64,000 nucleotides of DNA from Megalonaias nervosa (Eukaryota > Mollusca > Bivalvia > Unionida > Unionidae). Positions within the stretch are counted from its first letter, which is position 1. Each line of letters starts with the position of its first letter. A program made the position numbers and the translations under genes. Below, in pieces: positions 47,177-59,269 of this stretch. Location: the NCBI GenBank assembly GCA_016617855.1, contig JAECUM010000792.1:186001-250000 (forward strand), given 5' to 3'. Under the pieces are notes generated by a model that saw only the letters and a program-made list of their open reading frames with translations, ran no database searches and was not told the DNA's origin.

Positions 47177-48936
47177 TGTTACGAGTATATGCTCTTAAAA
47201 GAAGTAACGGAAAAGAGTGAAGACAACAAGTTTTGTAAAATTTAACAAATAATTTATTTCCCCAGAACACAAAGTGAAAAATAAAAAAAAAACAACTTAC
47301 GGTACTGCGAACTAAATCCATAAATATTCCAAGAATTAAAGGCAAAGGTCCTGGTAATAACAAGTCCTGAATGAAACTCAATTCAAGACCCAAAGAGATC
47401 CAATATTAAAGGCTAAGTCCTAATATGTCAACAGTTTCCTGTTGAATCACAGAACCTTTGCATTCCCAGAGAAAATAATCACTTGAATTCAATAATTTGA
47501 AGAAATTAAATTCATCCCAAACTGGTCACAACATAATACAACTTAAAATGCTAGATGTTAAAGCACAACTGGTAAAATTCTCACAGTCAAAAGATAATAT
47601 AGTTCTCTGCTTGACCCCAGGTCACAAATTAGCATTTTCTAAAAACAAACATTACCTAATGGAAAATAACCTTCTAAAATGACCTTAGCGAGCTTTTTTT
47701 ACTTACTACACAATAACCTATGCAATTCACGTGGGAATCTCCAAAATCCTGACCCTGATGAACATATTTACCACGTTTTGTTTACCTGAATAATATTTCG
47801 GTTAATAAGCTCATTGTTACGTATATGTAATTAAATTGCTTGTGTGTTAGTTTTAAAATTCGTTTTTATTTTTTTTTTTGTTTCATTACATTGTTTTGTA
47901 ATGATTAATTGCAGGGATTCGAAATTCTTTTTCAGTAATTCTGTTTATCTAAGACGTGAAACGTATTACATTAGTAATATTTTTAGTTTACCTTGGTCCG
48001 CGGTAGTGTAATTGCTACGCGAAAACGATTGGCTATTGCCAAGGTCATTTCGTCTAGTCTAAATAAACAATGTTTTATTTTTGTATTTGTTTCAGAGTGA
48101 TAGTAGATAGGGATTGTTCCTACGTGACAAGTTACATTTTTCTTACTGCGTGTTTCAAGTGTTAGGAAACCTCGTAGTCTGTCTCGCGAGAACTGGATTA
48201 TAATTCGGGTGAATATATAACCCTTTCTGAGCGCTCGTCAGTCAGTTGTATTCCTGATACCTAGAAGGCCGGATAGGTTATATTATTGTTGAAACCAGAT
48301 TGTTTTTGAAGTTCATTTGTTTTTTTGGAATTTAATTATTTATTCTCTAGAAAACCAAACGAGAGTACCGTTTTATAAATTCTGGGAGAAGGAAATTCAG
48401 TGGAAATTTATTCTGAAATTATTCGGAAACATAAGCTGTGATTCAGTTGAGAAATTGTTGGTTTTTGTACAAGGACCACATCTGACGTCATCGCCTTCAT
48501 ATTGGAACGTCGTCGAGATTCAAACTTGGATTCTAATAGAACTATTTAGTGATAGGACTTGTATTTTTCATTCTTAGGATTAAATTTTGGATTATATTCA
48601 CAAACCGTAAGTCCCATTTACCAATTTTTACATTGTTTTCTAGGGAAATAAATTATTTTGCTAAAATATACAAAGCTTGTTGTCTTCGCGGTTTTCTCTT
48701 GTTATTATTGTACGAGCCTACACGTAACATCATGCACATAGAGTATAATGAAGCTATTTTAGCTGTTTTCATAATGAAATAAAAGAAATTTTAAAAAAGT
48801 CAATCAGGTCAGGCAGAAATGAATTCAGTTTTGGACAAGGTTAAGTCCAGCAAACACTGTTACATTACAATAACATGTAATGAAATAAAAATAATTAAAA
48901 CTAGCAAACAAAGAATTAAATCAAAGATGCATAACA
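47177..48936 (-). mobile_element. 5' LTR of the Gmr1-like element, split by a nested LTR
   Basis: The plus strand reads TGTTACGAGTATATGCTC at 47177 with GAGTGAAGACAACAAGTTTTG and AATTTATTTCCCCAGAA following, and ends ATGTAATGAAATAAAAATAA ... GATGCATAACA at 48936. The piece 47815-48733 is a second LTR plus one TCAT, so this LTR is about 0.84 kb. It is minus-oriented and adjoins the primer site and gag. It was inserted in or next to the 41-bp minisatellite starting at 48937. Confidence 0.8.
47815..48729 (+). mobile_element. Solo LTR (copy D) nested in the 5' LTR
   Basis: 915 bp from TGTTACGTATATGTAATTAA to CTACACGTAACA. The flanks are TCAT (47811-47814) and TCAT (48730-48733), a clean 4-bp target duplication. 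Near the end are GGGAAATAAATTATTTTGC, CTTGTTGTCTTCGCGG and GTACGAGCC. It lies in the opposite orientation to the LTR it interrupts and has no internal region, so it arose by insertion followed by LTR-LTR recombination. It is the youngest-looking copy together with the 60.6-kb one. Confidence 0.9.
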
Positions 48937-49290
48937 CAAGATCTGCTGTCCCCTAACAATTACAAACAGCCATGTGCTAGATCTGCTGTCCCATACTAAT
49001 TGCAAACAATGGTGTGCTAGATCTGCTGTCCCATAACAATTCCAAACAGCCATGTGCTAGATCTGCTGTCCCATACTAATTGCAAACAGCAAAGACCTAG
49101 ATCTCCTGTCCCATATGATACAGCTTAGTGCCAGATTCGTTGTTCTATAACAAAAGAGAACATCTTTGTCCTAGATACTCTGCTCCATACTAACTGCAAA
49201 CAGTATAGGCCTTTATCTGTTGTCCAAGAATAACTGTGAACATATCTGTCCCACATCTGCTGTGCAATAACAAATGTGAACAGCAGTTTT
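48937..49290. repeat. Minisatellite, unit about 41 bp
   Basis: Seven to eight units of AGATCTGCTGTCCCATA + ACAATTGCAAACAGC + CATGTGCT. The later units are more diverged. Confidence 0.8.
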
Positions 49291-49639
49291 GTACTCACAT
49301 AACTGACTGTGAGATCAGGGACCCTGATCTGAAGGTCTGCTCTGTCTGCCACTAGACACACATTCCAGTAATTCTCAAATGAGAGACCCGCCTAATATTG
49401 TTTTTGAAAATGGGGAGTGAGTTCGTCCTCAGACTAAATGTGGGTTTGGATTCATATCATCAGATAAATATAGTATGCACAAGAAAATATGTTGCCATTA
49501 TGTACAATAGTTTTACGTCTTGTATTTTCTTTTCCAACAATTTTTGAGGTTTGGTGAACAGCTTGATGTTTGTCTCTACTTAAATTCTCGAATTGGGAGC
49601 AACGTCGTGTTGTCTAGATAATTTTTTTATTGTATTGGG

Positions 49640-50480
49640 GATTTGATTGTATGGTTATTTATGAATGATTATTAATTTATTTTATTGGGTACTTAAATGT
49701 ATGGCTATTTATGTATGGTTATTAATTTATTTTTGGGTGTGTTTAAATGTATGTTTATTTATGTTTGGTTATAAATGTATTTCATTGTGTACTTAAAATT
49801 CATGATCATTTATGCACGGTTGTTAACTTATTGTATTGTGTATTTAAAATTCGTGATTATTTATGTATGGCTATAAGTTTATTTCATTGTGTATTTAAAA
49901 TGGATGATTATTTATTTAAGGTTATAAATTTATTTCATTGTGTATGTAAAATGGATGATTATTAATGTATGGTTATAAATTTATTTCATTGTGCATTTAA
50001 AATTCATAATCGTTTATGTATCGTTATAATTTGTTTTCAGTGTGTATTTAACATTCATGATTATTTATGTATGGTTATAATTTGTTTTCATTGTGTATTT
50101 AAAATCCATGATTATTTTTGTATGGTTATAAATTTTAGTTGTGCATTTAAAATTAATGATTATGCATGTATGGTTATAAATTTATTTCATTGTGTATTTA
50201 TGATTCATGATTATTTGTGTATGTTATAAATTTATTTCATTGTATAACTTATTGTATTGTGTATTTAAAATTCGTGATTATTATTGTATGGTAATAAATT
50301 TATTTCATTGTGTGTTTAAAATAGATGATTATTTATGTATGGTTATAATTTTTGTTCATTGTGTATTTAAAATTCATGATTATAAATGTATTTCATTGTA
50401 TATTTAAAAATAATGATTATGTATGCATGGTTATAAATTTATTTCATTGTAATTTTAAAATTCATGATTATTAACGTAAA
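49640..50480. repeat. Minisatellite, 51-bp unit, open in plus frames
   Basis: About 16 units of TGTATGGTTATAAATTTATT + TCATTGTGTATTTAAAATTC + ATGATTATTTA. Because 51 is divisible by three, the plus frames at 49747-49965, 49969-50229 and 50207-50407 read as 17-residue repeats (VINLFHCVFKIHDYLCM). I regard these as a by-product. Confidence 0.85.
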
Positions 50481-50579
50481 TTGTTCATGCAAAAAAAAAT
50501 TGCATGTTTATAATGTATGATTGGTTTCTTTGCAACCTAAAAATCCTTACTAAACATTGCTACAAAAACCACGGTAAGA

Positions 50580-51230
50580 AGAATAGAATGTAAGGGCATA
50601 TAACTCCTGTAGTTGATGCACTGGAATGCTGGAAATCAAACTGACTCAAGGTCTTACCAATAGAAGCGCCATGTCTAACTGGGTTGAAATCCAAGAATCC
50701 TTGGTAATGGTATACTATAGAAACCTAAGGTCAAATAGACGGACAATTGGAATATAACTCTTGTCATGTTATGGAAAAAAATGACAACTGTTCAATGTTT
50801 TATCAATTCAAATCTGTAACTATTTGAGTTGAAATCCATCATACCTTGATAATGGTATGATGAGTAAACTAATGTCACGTGGATGGGGAATCAGGAAGCA
50901 TAACTCTGGTAAATAAAGCCATGGAATGCTGGCCATTGAATTCTTTCCAGGTCCAATCAATATAACATCACATCCCAAATTTGTCTAAAACACAACATTG
51001 CATTGTAATGGTATGCTGATGAAATTAAAGTCAGGAGCACTTGTAATCGGGGACACAATTCCTGTACATGATGTGGAATGCTTACAATCCAACTCATTCA
51101 GCGTCTTTTCAATACAGAGATGCATCTGTGGTAAAGCTGAGCTGTACAAAGTTAGGAAAAAGGAATCAGGGCCATAACTCCTGTAGATGATGAAACGTAT
51201 AGCTGGAAACTTAACTCTGAGGTCTCATAA
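50580..51230. repeat. Tandem repeat, unit about 150-160 bp, family 2
   Basis: ATAACTCCTGTAGTTGATG, GGAATGCTGGAAATCAAACT, AATATGGTTGAAATCCA-like words and CCTTGGTAATGGTAT recur near 50600, 50750, 50900, 51055 and 51175. The same unit recurs in 59.29-59.60 kb. Confidence 0.7.
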
Positions 51231-51234
51231 CTTA

Positions 51235-52620
51235 AACTTGCACTCCACATTCGGCTGAGATCAATCAGATCCCAGCAAAGCTTTGCTGCAGAAATCAAGG
51301 TGTTGCTGGAGAGACAGACAGAAGGAGAACGCGGTAACTATGGTGATCTATCAACGGTTCGAGTGAGCTCCTGATAAAGGTATACTGGTAAAAGAAACAA
51401 AGTTTAAATACAGGAACTGTCGGAAAGACACGACGAATTTTTGTATAGTGGCTTTCGTTTCTTTTCTTCAAAATTGTGCGTTATTTTGCTTCTATAGATT
51501 AATTCAGCATCAAACAGTTATCTTGATTTACCCAGTTAAGACTTATTTTACCCAGTTAAGACTTTTTATATTAATTACTCGTGTGTTTCAAACAAAAACA
51601 TGCTTTCTTAACAGTCTCAAAAATATTTGTGGAAATAAAATCGTGCCTCCGCCGTGTTTTAAGATGACCGTGTTAGTAATTGTGAAATCAACTGTATAGA
51701 ACATGATGATGATGAATTATCTGGCACACAACATCAATAACATTTGGGATCACAAGGAGGAAAGTCATAACATGTCTGCCTTGCTTCAAACCAGAACAAA
51801 GCTTTGTAAAGAGTCTAATTTCTCCTATTACATCCATTCCAAAAGTCCAAGCAGATAACATTTATGTGGGAACCAAAGTTTACTGACGGGTTTCAGTTCT
51901 CACCACGCACCAAATGTCGCCATAATGCTAATATATTGCAAACGACACATTGGTTTCTTCTTCTTGTGAATTCCTTAACAAGTAAAATTATAATAACTTT
52001 TTCTGAATAAAAAGCAGTGTTACTGACTTAAGTTTATTTAAGTAATGCTTAGGAATCCTTCAATGTAATCCTTAAGAGAGCGTTTACATTGAGTGGATCA
52101 GGGGATCATCTTGTTTTGCATAGATGGATCAAGTATTTATATATCATAAAAGCATACCAAGTTATTTGCCTCTATTAATAGTCAGTGTGATATAATATGG
52201 ATTGTGCTTTACCTAAATAAAGTATCGTAAAATATCTTTCTCAGTAGTGTTTTTGGTACACATAATACCATCTCAATTTCCCTCACTGTACACTGTAAAT
52301 AGAAATCTTCTAAATGGTTCTCAATCTCATTATTCAATGGTATCTTTCCAATCACATGCTCAAAAGGTCACGGTTACATGTACATATGCACCAGAGAGTA
52401 CTAACTATAATAAGCTTTGCATCATTTACAAATATAAAAATATCGTATTTAAAATAAATTAATTCAAGGACAAAATGAAGAAAAATATATCTATTTGAAA
52501 CATATAGATGGATTATTGTCATTCAAAGAGTACTGTACCTGTTTGCAATAAAATATTAGAAAGGCAATCTTCAGAGTCACAGTTCTATTTCTTCTTTATG
52601 TAGAAACAAATGCACGGAAT
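51235..52620. other. Intron, no gene recognised
   Basis: AT-rich. A short duplicated word TTTACCCAGTTAAGACTT stands at 51528-51565. No coding or RNA signature was seen. Confidence 0.4.
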
Positions 52621-52629
52621 TAAAATGAT

Positions 52630-53385
52630 GTATTAGTAGCATATGATGAATTCCTCAATATGGCCCCTCAGGACTGTATATTAGTATACGATGAATAACT
52701 AAATACGGTCACTAAGGACTGTATTTTGGATATGATGAATTCATCAATATTATCCCTCAGGACTGTGTAATAGTATATGATGAGTTCCTCAATATGGTTG
52801 CTAAAGACTGTGTATTAGTATATGATGAGTTCTTCAATATGGTTACTAAGGACTGTGTATTAGTATATGATGAATTCCTTAATATTGTCCCTCAGGACTG
52901 TATACTAGTATACGATGAGTTCTTCAATATGGTTACTAAGGACTGTGCATTAGTATATGATGAATAACTAAATATGGTCACTAAGGACTTTATTTTGGAT
53001 ATGATGAATTCTCAGTATTGTCGCTCAAGACTGTGTATTAGTGTATGATGAGTTCCTCAAAATGGTCACCAAAGACTCTGTATTAGTATATGATGAATTC
53101 CTCAATATTGTCCCTCAGGACTGTGTACTAGTGTATGTGGTAATATGGTCACCAAGGACTGTGTATTAGTAAATAATAAATTCCTCAATGTGGTCACTAA
53201 GGACTGTGTATAATTACATGATGAATTCCCCAATATGGTCATCAACGACTGTATATTAGTAGATGATGAATGCCTCAATACGGTCACTAAGGACTTTGTC
53301 TTAGTACAATGTGAAATCCTCAATCTGGTAACTAACGACTGTGTATTAGCACCATATATGATAACTTCATCAGTATGGTCACAAA
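52630..53385. repeat. Minisatellite, 45-bp unit
   Basis: About 16 units of CTCAATATGGTCACTAAGGA + CTGTGTATTAGTATATGATG + AATTC. Because 45 is divisible by three, the strands carry 15-residue repeat frames (for example NMVTKDCVLVYDE, plus). Confidence 0.85.
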
Positions 53386-53499
53386 CGAAAGCATATATTT
53401 TCCTATCTATGAAGAGAAGTGAGAAGGTGGCTGACCCTCTTTAGTTCTTTATAGGTTTCCTTATTACCACAAATGCAAGCGATACATAACATTCGGCCT

Positions 53500-54010
53500 A
53501 GGATCTTATTCTAGTACACAAGTTATTCCTATAAATCCCTTTGTGTCTTTAAGCCACAATATCATTGACCTTTTGACACCTGAATAAACAAGTCTCTTCC
53601 ATACCTTAAGTGCAAACCCTCCACAAACGTTACTCAAAGTATGTGGTCCAAAACTTAACTTTTAATGCAAAAACTATTTATATTCTTTCATATTGACATT
53701 GACCATAAAATAAACAGTTCTCCTTCATACCAAACATCATCCACAAACTGTGGAGAAAGAACAGAAAGTTATTTGCTGAAACCATTTATATTATTTTGGA
53801 CACAGTGACATTGACTTTAATCTTTTGATACCAACATCAATAGGATTCTTCTTTAACCCAAGTCAGGTCTGTGAGGTAAAACTAGTGTCAGTCAGTGACC
53901 CTGACCTTTGAAAGAAAATTTCAATAGGCGTTTTCCTTATCTAAAGAGCAAACCACCCATAATGGTTAGTTTAAATCTGTTATATTTTATATGTTATTGT
54001 TCATAAACCT
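53500..54010. repeat. Degenerate tandem repeat, unit about 140-150 bp, family 3
   Basis: CATTGACCTTTTGACACC, AATAAACAAGTCTCTTCC/AATAGGATTCTTCTTTA, and CAAACCACCCATAATGG-type words recur three to four times. The style is common in bivalve introns (from memory). Confidence 0.5.
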
Positions 54011-54665
54011 TTTTTATTTACATCGCAGTGGTCTTGACATGCGACCTCAACATATAAGGTCTTCTTTCCTTCTTTAAGAATAATTTACTTGCATATTTTG
54101 ACGAAGGTGGGTGTGGTAGAACAACATGTATTGTGCAATAAAGTAATCGTAAGAGATAGACGGGGTCACAGCAAAATAAGCTCTGTCAAAAGATGGTTAT
54201 TTAACAAATTAGATGCAAAGGTATTTTCAAAGACTTTTCAGCGTGTTTTTAAGAACTTCCAAACTTTCCGCAGCAGTTGTTCTTTTGAGAAATTGAACTT
54301 TTTATATATGCTACTTTGTCTTTCATGACATCTACATATTTTGTAACTCCTAGTACATGATTTTATCTACGTTTTATAAATTATATTCATAGTTATAATG
54401 AACACAGAAGATATTTAGCTAGTTTCACCTCCGTGATTTGGATCTGTTAAGAGCCTAATATTATACATCATCTCTAAAAAGATGTCTAAGTATGTGTTTA
54501 CAGTTATTAATAACAATATTAATCATAATTTTTAAATGGAGTTTATGTCTTAATTTCTCAGTGGCTGATGGGGTTTCGATGTTTCTAGAATGATTCTGTA
54601 AAATCCCATTGTTTGGGCTAGGGCACATGAATAGGCTAAGTCGACACAAAATGAGCAGTGTATTC

Positions 54666-55186
54666 TGTCACGTCGGGTCTTATGCAAAATACAGTCGCAA
54701 ATTACATTGTATGTAATGAGAGAATAAAGGAATCAGATTCGTTTCCGATTTTAGAGTCATTCACATTTCTTGTGTAACTGTTGTAATTCTGCAGACGTGT
54801 TTTGTAATAATATATTTTTAAGAGGAAAAATCTTTGCTTGGACTGTTCAGATAAAATAGAATGTGGTCAATATTTGGACTATACTATTTCTCTGGAACTG
54901 TTATACATTATTTGAGCGCACTCTGGATAATGCCATCTTGACAACGTCATGGTTATTGGAGGACCAGTACATTTCCGGTTTTGAAATTTATCGGGCACTT
55001 TTGATTAATTTGGGACTTGCGCAGACCTTTATAAGGACTAGTTTGGATCCACTTCATAATGCTATAAGTTCCTCCTCTGATATTTCCATGTATAACTTTA
55101 GTAATTAAACTGTTGTTTAAGTTTTACAAACTTTGTTTGTTTTTTTTTCTCTCTGTTCCTTAGTTGGTGACCATAGATTGGTAACA
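54666..55186 (+). mobile_element. Solo LTR, shortened (copy H)
   Basis: Begins about TGTCACGTCGGG, has ATTACATTGTATGTAATG like the starts of the other LTRs, and ends ACCATAGATTGGTAACA. It is closest to the 23.2-kb copy. At about 0.52 kb it is shorter than the 0.9-kb family length, so it is internally deleted or a subfamily. Confidence 0.65.
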
Positions 55187-55289
55187 AAATACATAGTGTA
55201 CAACAGTAGAAGAAAATGCAAACTCGTCCGCATGTTACTAGAGCAAAAGGGGAATTACTCCATATGGTAACTACCTGCACTGTCTGTCA

Positions 55290-56540
55290 TTTGAATCCAG
55301 TCTGATCCCATTTTACTTATTTACTCACTATTTTAACTGCTGAGGTTTGAAACCATCTCTGATATTATTGTATAATAACAAGATTTTCAAATTAATTACT
55401 GCGTTCCACATATTGAATGTCATTCATATAGGACAAAGTGGACATTATTAGAACCCTTTCGGCGAAAACATGTCATAGACATCATCTATTTAGGGGGAGT
55501 AGTGAGAAAACATTTGTTAAAAATGTCATCACGGCAGTTATATTTGACGTACGGCGGCTGGCCTTATTTTCATATAGGATCTACTGGGTAACAAATTACG
55601 TCTATTGCCGAATACCTCATATTGGCATAGCCATCCATTTGGAGAGGAGTAGAGATAACAATATTTTCAAGATATGACATTCCATTCGAGGGTAGCAATA
55701 TACAATTTTCAAACTGGCTTCTGTGGTGGCTGTACTGGACATCAGATCTGCACCATTTCATTTAAGACCAACTGGAAATCATAGACGTCTTCAAGTGAAA
55801 ACCACAGGTCATCATGACTTTCTGTTCAAGTAGAGTTGTGACAACACCATTTTAAGATGGCTGCCACGACGGACATATTGGTTGTCAGATTGGCATCAAT
55901 TTTATTTTCGACCAGCTAGACATAATAAGACGTATTTTGGTGAATACTCCATGTTGATATAACCTTCAGTTCATGAAGAGTAGTGATAACTTTTTTTTAT
56001 TTTCAAGTATTTACTACAAGCAAATTTCAATCCAGGATGAAAATGATGATTATTTTATTGTTTAGGCTTCATTTAAATCTTCCAGACCAACGCTCAAAAA
56101 CCAAAACAAACCAAACATTTTGTACAATCCGACCGATCCCATTTTTACAATCTTACTGGAACCACGCTGTTTTTTATTTGGCCCTATATTCCTTTCAGGG
56201 GTAGTAGCGGTAACAAGATTGAGATGATGGTCAATGTGGAGGCCATGCTGGATATTAGATTAGCACCATTCTCATTTAGGACCAATGTTACATCGTAAGA
56301 AATCTTTCAATGAAAATCCCATCTTGAAATATCCATGCATTCAGGAGGAGTAGAGATAAGATTGTCAAGATGGCTGCCATGGTGGTCATATTGGAAATCT
56401 GATCGGCAGTATTTTCATGTAGGACCAACAAGACATCTTAAGCTGTCTTTACTAAAAATCTCATGTTGATATATCCATCCATGCAGGACGAGTAGCGATA
56501 TAATGATTTTCAAACATATCATAATTGTCCACTAGAAATT
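55290..56540 (+). repeat. Headed tandem repeat block 3, unit about 145 bp
   Basis: The head has TTTGAAACCATCTCTGATATT (about 55346), then ATAACAAGATTTTCAAA. Units carry GGAGTAGTGATAACA, AAGATGGCTGCCACGACGG, CATATTGG, AGATTGGCATCA and TTAGGACCAA, recurring near 55650, 55850, 56205, 56350 and 56495. Confidence 0.7.
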
Positions 56541-56544
56541 GAAA

Positions 56545-57895
56545 ATAACCAATTATGAGTATCGTGGCTCATTTGAAAATGACACGTATTTATTTTGTAT
56601 ATTTACGTTTAAAATCAGGTGTTTGTTGTACACATGACTTCTCTCTTTCTCTGTGAATAATCACGTTTACAATGTCTATGCACCAATTATAATTTGTAAA
56701 GGCTATAGTTTTATTAATGACCGACAATAATGATTTTTTTTTCGAGACAAGGAAGCCGGTGCCTGGGCTGGCATGTTAAGCTTACAAGCAAAGCATTACT
56801 CTAAACATGTAATGATTGTAGGTCAAAGATTGCAGAAGCATGCTGCAAAATAGATTGCTTAGCTTTAGAATGATTCAACTTAAATCTGAAGAAAATATAT
56901 CATGGGTATTAGTATAAATATAGCCAATGAAAAATCTTTAACCAAAACTGTGACACAAATTTTCTATGACATTGACCCAAATGGAAACAGAGAGAACAAA
57001 CGTGTTGTAGAAAAAAAATTGTCTTGGCTTCATAATAAGTCAAGCCAAGTATCTTTAGGAAAAATATGGAAGTCAACATCTTGAACTAGAAGCTTAATAT
57101 ACTGTTTACGATGACACCAAGCCAAACATCATGTAATTATATCACATGGTTTATGAAATATATGGAAGTAAAAAACTGTATCTAGAATCTTTAGAAACTG
57201 TTGATAATGAGGCCAAAGTTGTAATAATGACTACTATATTTTGTTTCCCAATAATGTGTAATTTTAAAATCTTTGTTTGGAACAAAAAAACAGAATTTTG
57301 TGTAAATGTAAAATTTGACTAAAATTTTAGTTACACTAGGGATCAGAATGCTCAGGCATTTAGATCATAACAATCACTGACATAAATCACAACAACAATT
57401 ATTATTTAAATTTTATCAACAATATGTCAACGTTTGAAGTATATTTTTTGTTTCAAATAGTGAAAGGCGAATACAGTGGCAACCCCTATGTCAACAGATA
57501 CCATTTTCCTTGCAAGTTGTCTAGGGCATGAACGACATTTCTAGTGTGTTATTTGAAATAAATTTAGAATCTGTGGGGAAACATTGTCCCCCGCAAAAGG
57601 AATGCTAGATCTTAACATATACAAATCTTGATCTAGCCCTTGGCCTAACATTTGTTTCATCTTTAACTAGTTATGTGCTCTTAAAATAAGGGAAGTGAGC
57701 TAATGTTTATATACAACTGTAAAGAATGTTTGTCAAAATTGTCAAGAAATTTTGCTATGTATATCAATAGATGTTGGAATGGAATCTAGATGTTCTGGAA
57801 AAATACTTTCCAATACATTTCCTCAAGCACAAATATATTAATGTAAAACAAGTTCCACTCTGTTAAACATTCACTGCAGGATTATCAGTACCAAC
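56545..57895. other. Intron, no gene recognised
   Basis: AT-rich, with no repeat array. The frame at 56902-57084 (+) carries no motif I recognise. Confidence 0.35.
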
Positions 57896-57901
57896 CTTCA
57901 C

Positions 57902-58052
57902 CTGTTTGGATCGGTGGCAGTTGATTGGGAGACGGGGTATCACATGTGATGGTCATGTGATATTTTTTCTTTGCTTGGATCTTGATACTGACATTTCCAA
58001 GGCTGAACTCACATTTATACACTCCCCTGATATACACATAGACGGACTCCAA
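57902..58052 (-). CDS. Plexin exon: linker domain between PSI1 and PSI2
   Basis: 151 bp between TTTTCAG and GTGAAGG, entered in phase 0 and left in phase 1. The peptide contains VYKCEFSLGN, then TITCDTPSPNQLPPIQT. A Y-x-C-x-F strand followed by a C-x-TP-SP turn and a 'LPPI' stretch is typical of the immunoglobulin-like linker after plexin PSI1. The final G joins with AT of the 38-kb exon to give an aspartate (QT-D-HIVMS), the usual continuation in the family. Confidence 0.85.
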
Positions 58053-58179
58053 CTGAAAATACAAAATCAGTGAATACTAGCATACCAGTACATGTCGGAC
58101 AGCCACCAATTGGTAACTATTAATAATGTGAAGCAAGAATCCACTGAAGTGACTAGTGGTATATTGATAAAAACATTTC

Positions 58180-58710
58180 TTTTTAGGAATTTAAGATAAG
58201 TCTGCTTCTTCCTTTTAACTTCTTAGTGTTGAAACCATGCTTTAATATTCATTAGCTGAAGAATTATTGTCAACATGGCTGCTGTCATGTTGGATGCAAT
58301 AACGGCTTTATTTATTTTCACTTCACACAACCTAGAAATCAGAAGAAGACTATTAATGAATATTGGATGTTCATATGACCAGCCATGTAAAATTTTGAAT
58401 AACACAATATTCAATCTAGCTGCCGTGGTGACCATAATGTATGTTAGATTGGCATCGTTCTTACTTTAGGACCAAATTGAGGTCTTCAGACGTCTTCTGA
58501 TGTAAACCCATGTCAATGTGACTTTCGGTTTAGCAGAAGCAGAGATGCATTTTGACCAAGGCTGCAATGTAGGCGAGAGTGAGTGTCACATCTGCAAGAT
58601 TTTAATTTACTACCTAGTAGAGATCATATAAAATGTTGCAGGAAAAGCACCATGTTGATGTTATTAAAGTTTTAATAAGATTTTCAAACACATCTGACCA
58701 AAACCATGTA
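58180..58710 (+). repeat. Headed tandem repeat block 4, unit about 145 bp
   Basis: The head has CTTCTTCCTTTTAACTTCTT and AGTGTTGAAACCATGCTTTA (about 58228), then AACATGGCTGCTGTCATG, CAATCTAGCTGCCGTGG, TTAGATTGGCATC and ACTTTAGGACCAA. About three units, directly beside the 58.0-kb plexin exon. Confidence 0.65.
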
Positions 58711-59269
58711 CATTGAAACAAATACCATTATCACTCTCGTCACAATTGCACTAAAACGAGACCTTGGCAGGAAAGATGTGTTCCTACCACATTTGTTGTT
58801 AGGTTTAATATCCCACCATGATGACTGAAAAAGACTACAACCACGAGATGTCCCTACCACATTTGCTGTGGGGTATTAGAATTAGATGTCACACTGCGTG
58901 TCTACTTAAACTTTTAGAGTGTTTGATAAAGAGAGAAGTTACAATCTACACTAATAAAAATAACAAAACGAGCAAGATAGGTAAAGGAAAAAGCAAATGA
59001 ATAAAAATTAAATTTCTACTGTTTGTAACAATTAATATAAATGCTATATTCATCAACATTTATCCCCCTCAATTATTCTCATGTAGCTCCATCATTGGCA
59101 GGTAGTCTTCATCATCTATATGTAGGCCCAATCATCCATATATCGCACATATCATCCATATGTACCCATAATCCACCTGCAATTAGCAGAGACCCAGATC
59201 TTGCATCATATATAGAGCAGAAGGTCGGGTTTTAAACTGTTTGCTTAAATAACAAATGGCATTGACTTT

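Noticed and set aside
49294..49400. A minus-strand exon-like stretch (NYWNVCLVADRADLQIRV, then a GTGAGTAC donor) that looks like another plexin piece
   Set aside because: The 58.0-kb and 38.2-kb exons already join in phase. Read in that phase this stretch meets a TGA, so it cannot be included between them. It is probably chance or a relic.
49747..50407. Plus-strand frames of 17-residue repeats as a possible repeat protein
   Set aside because: Explained by a 51-bp minisatellite whose unit is divisible by three; stops separate the frames.
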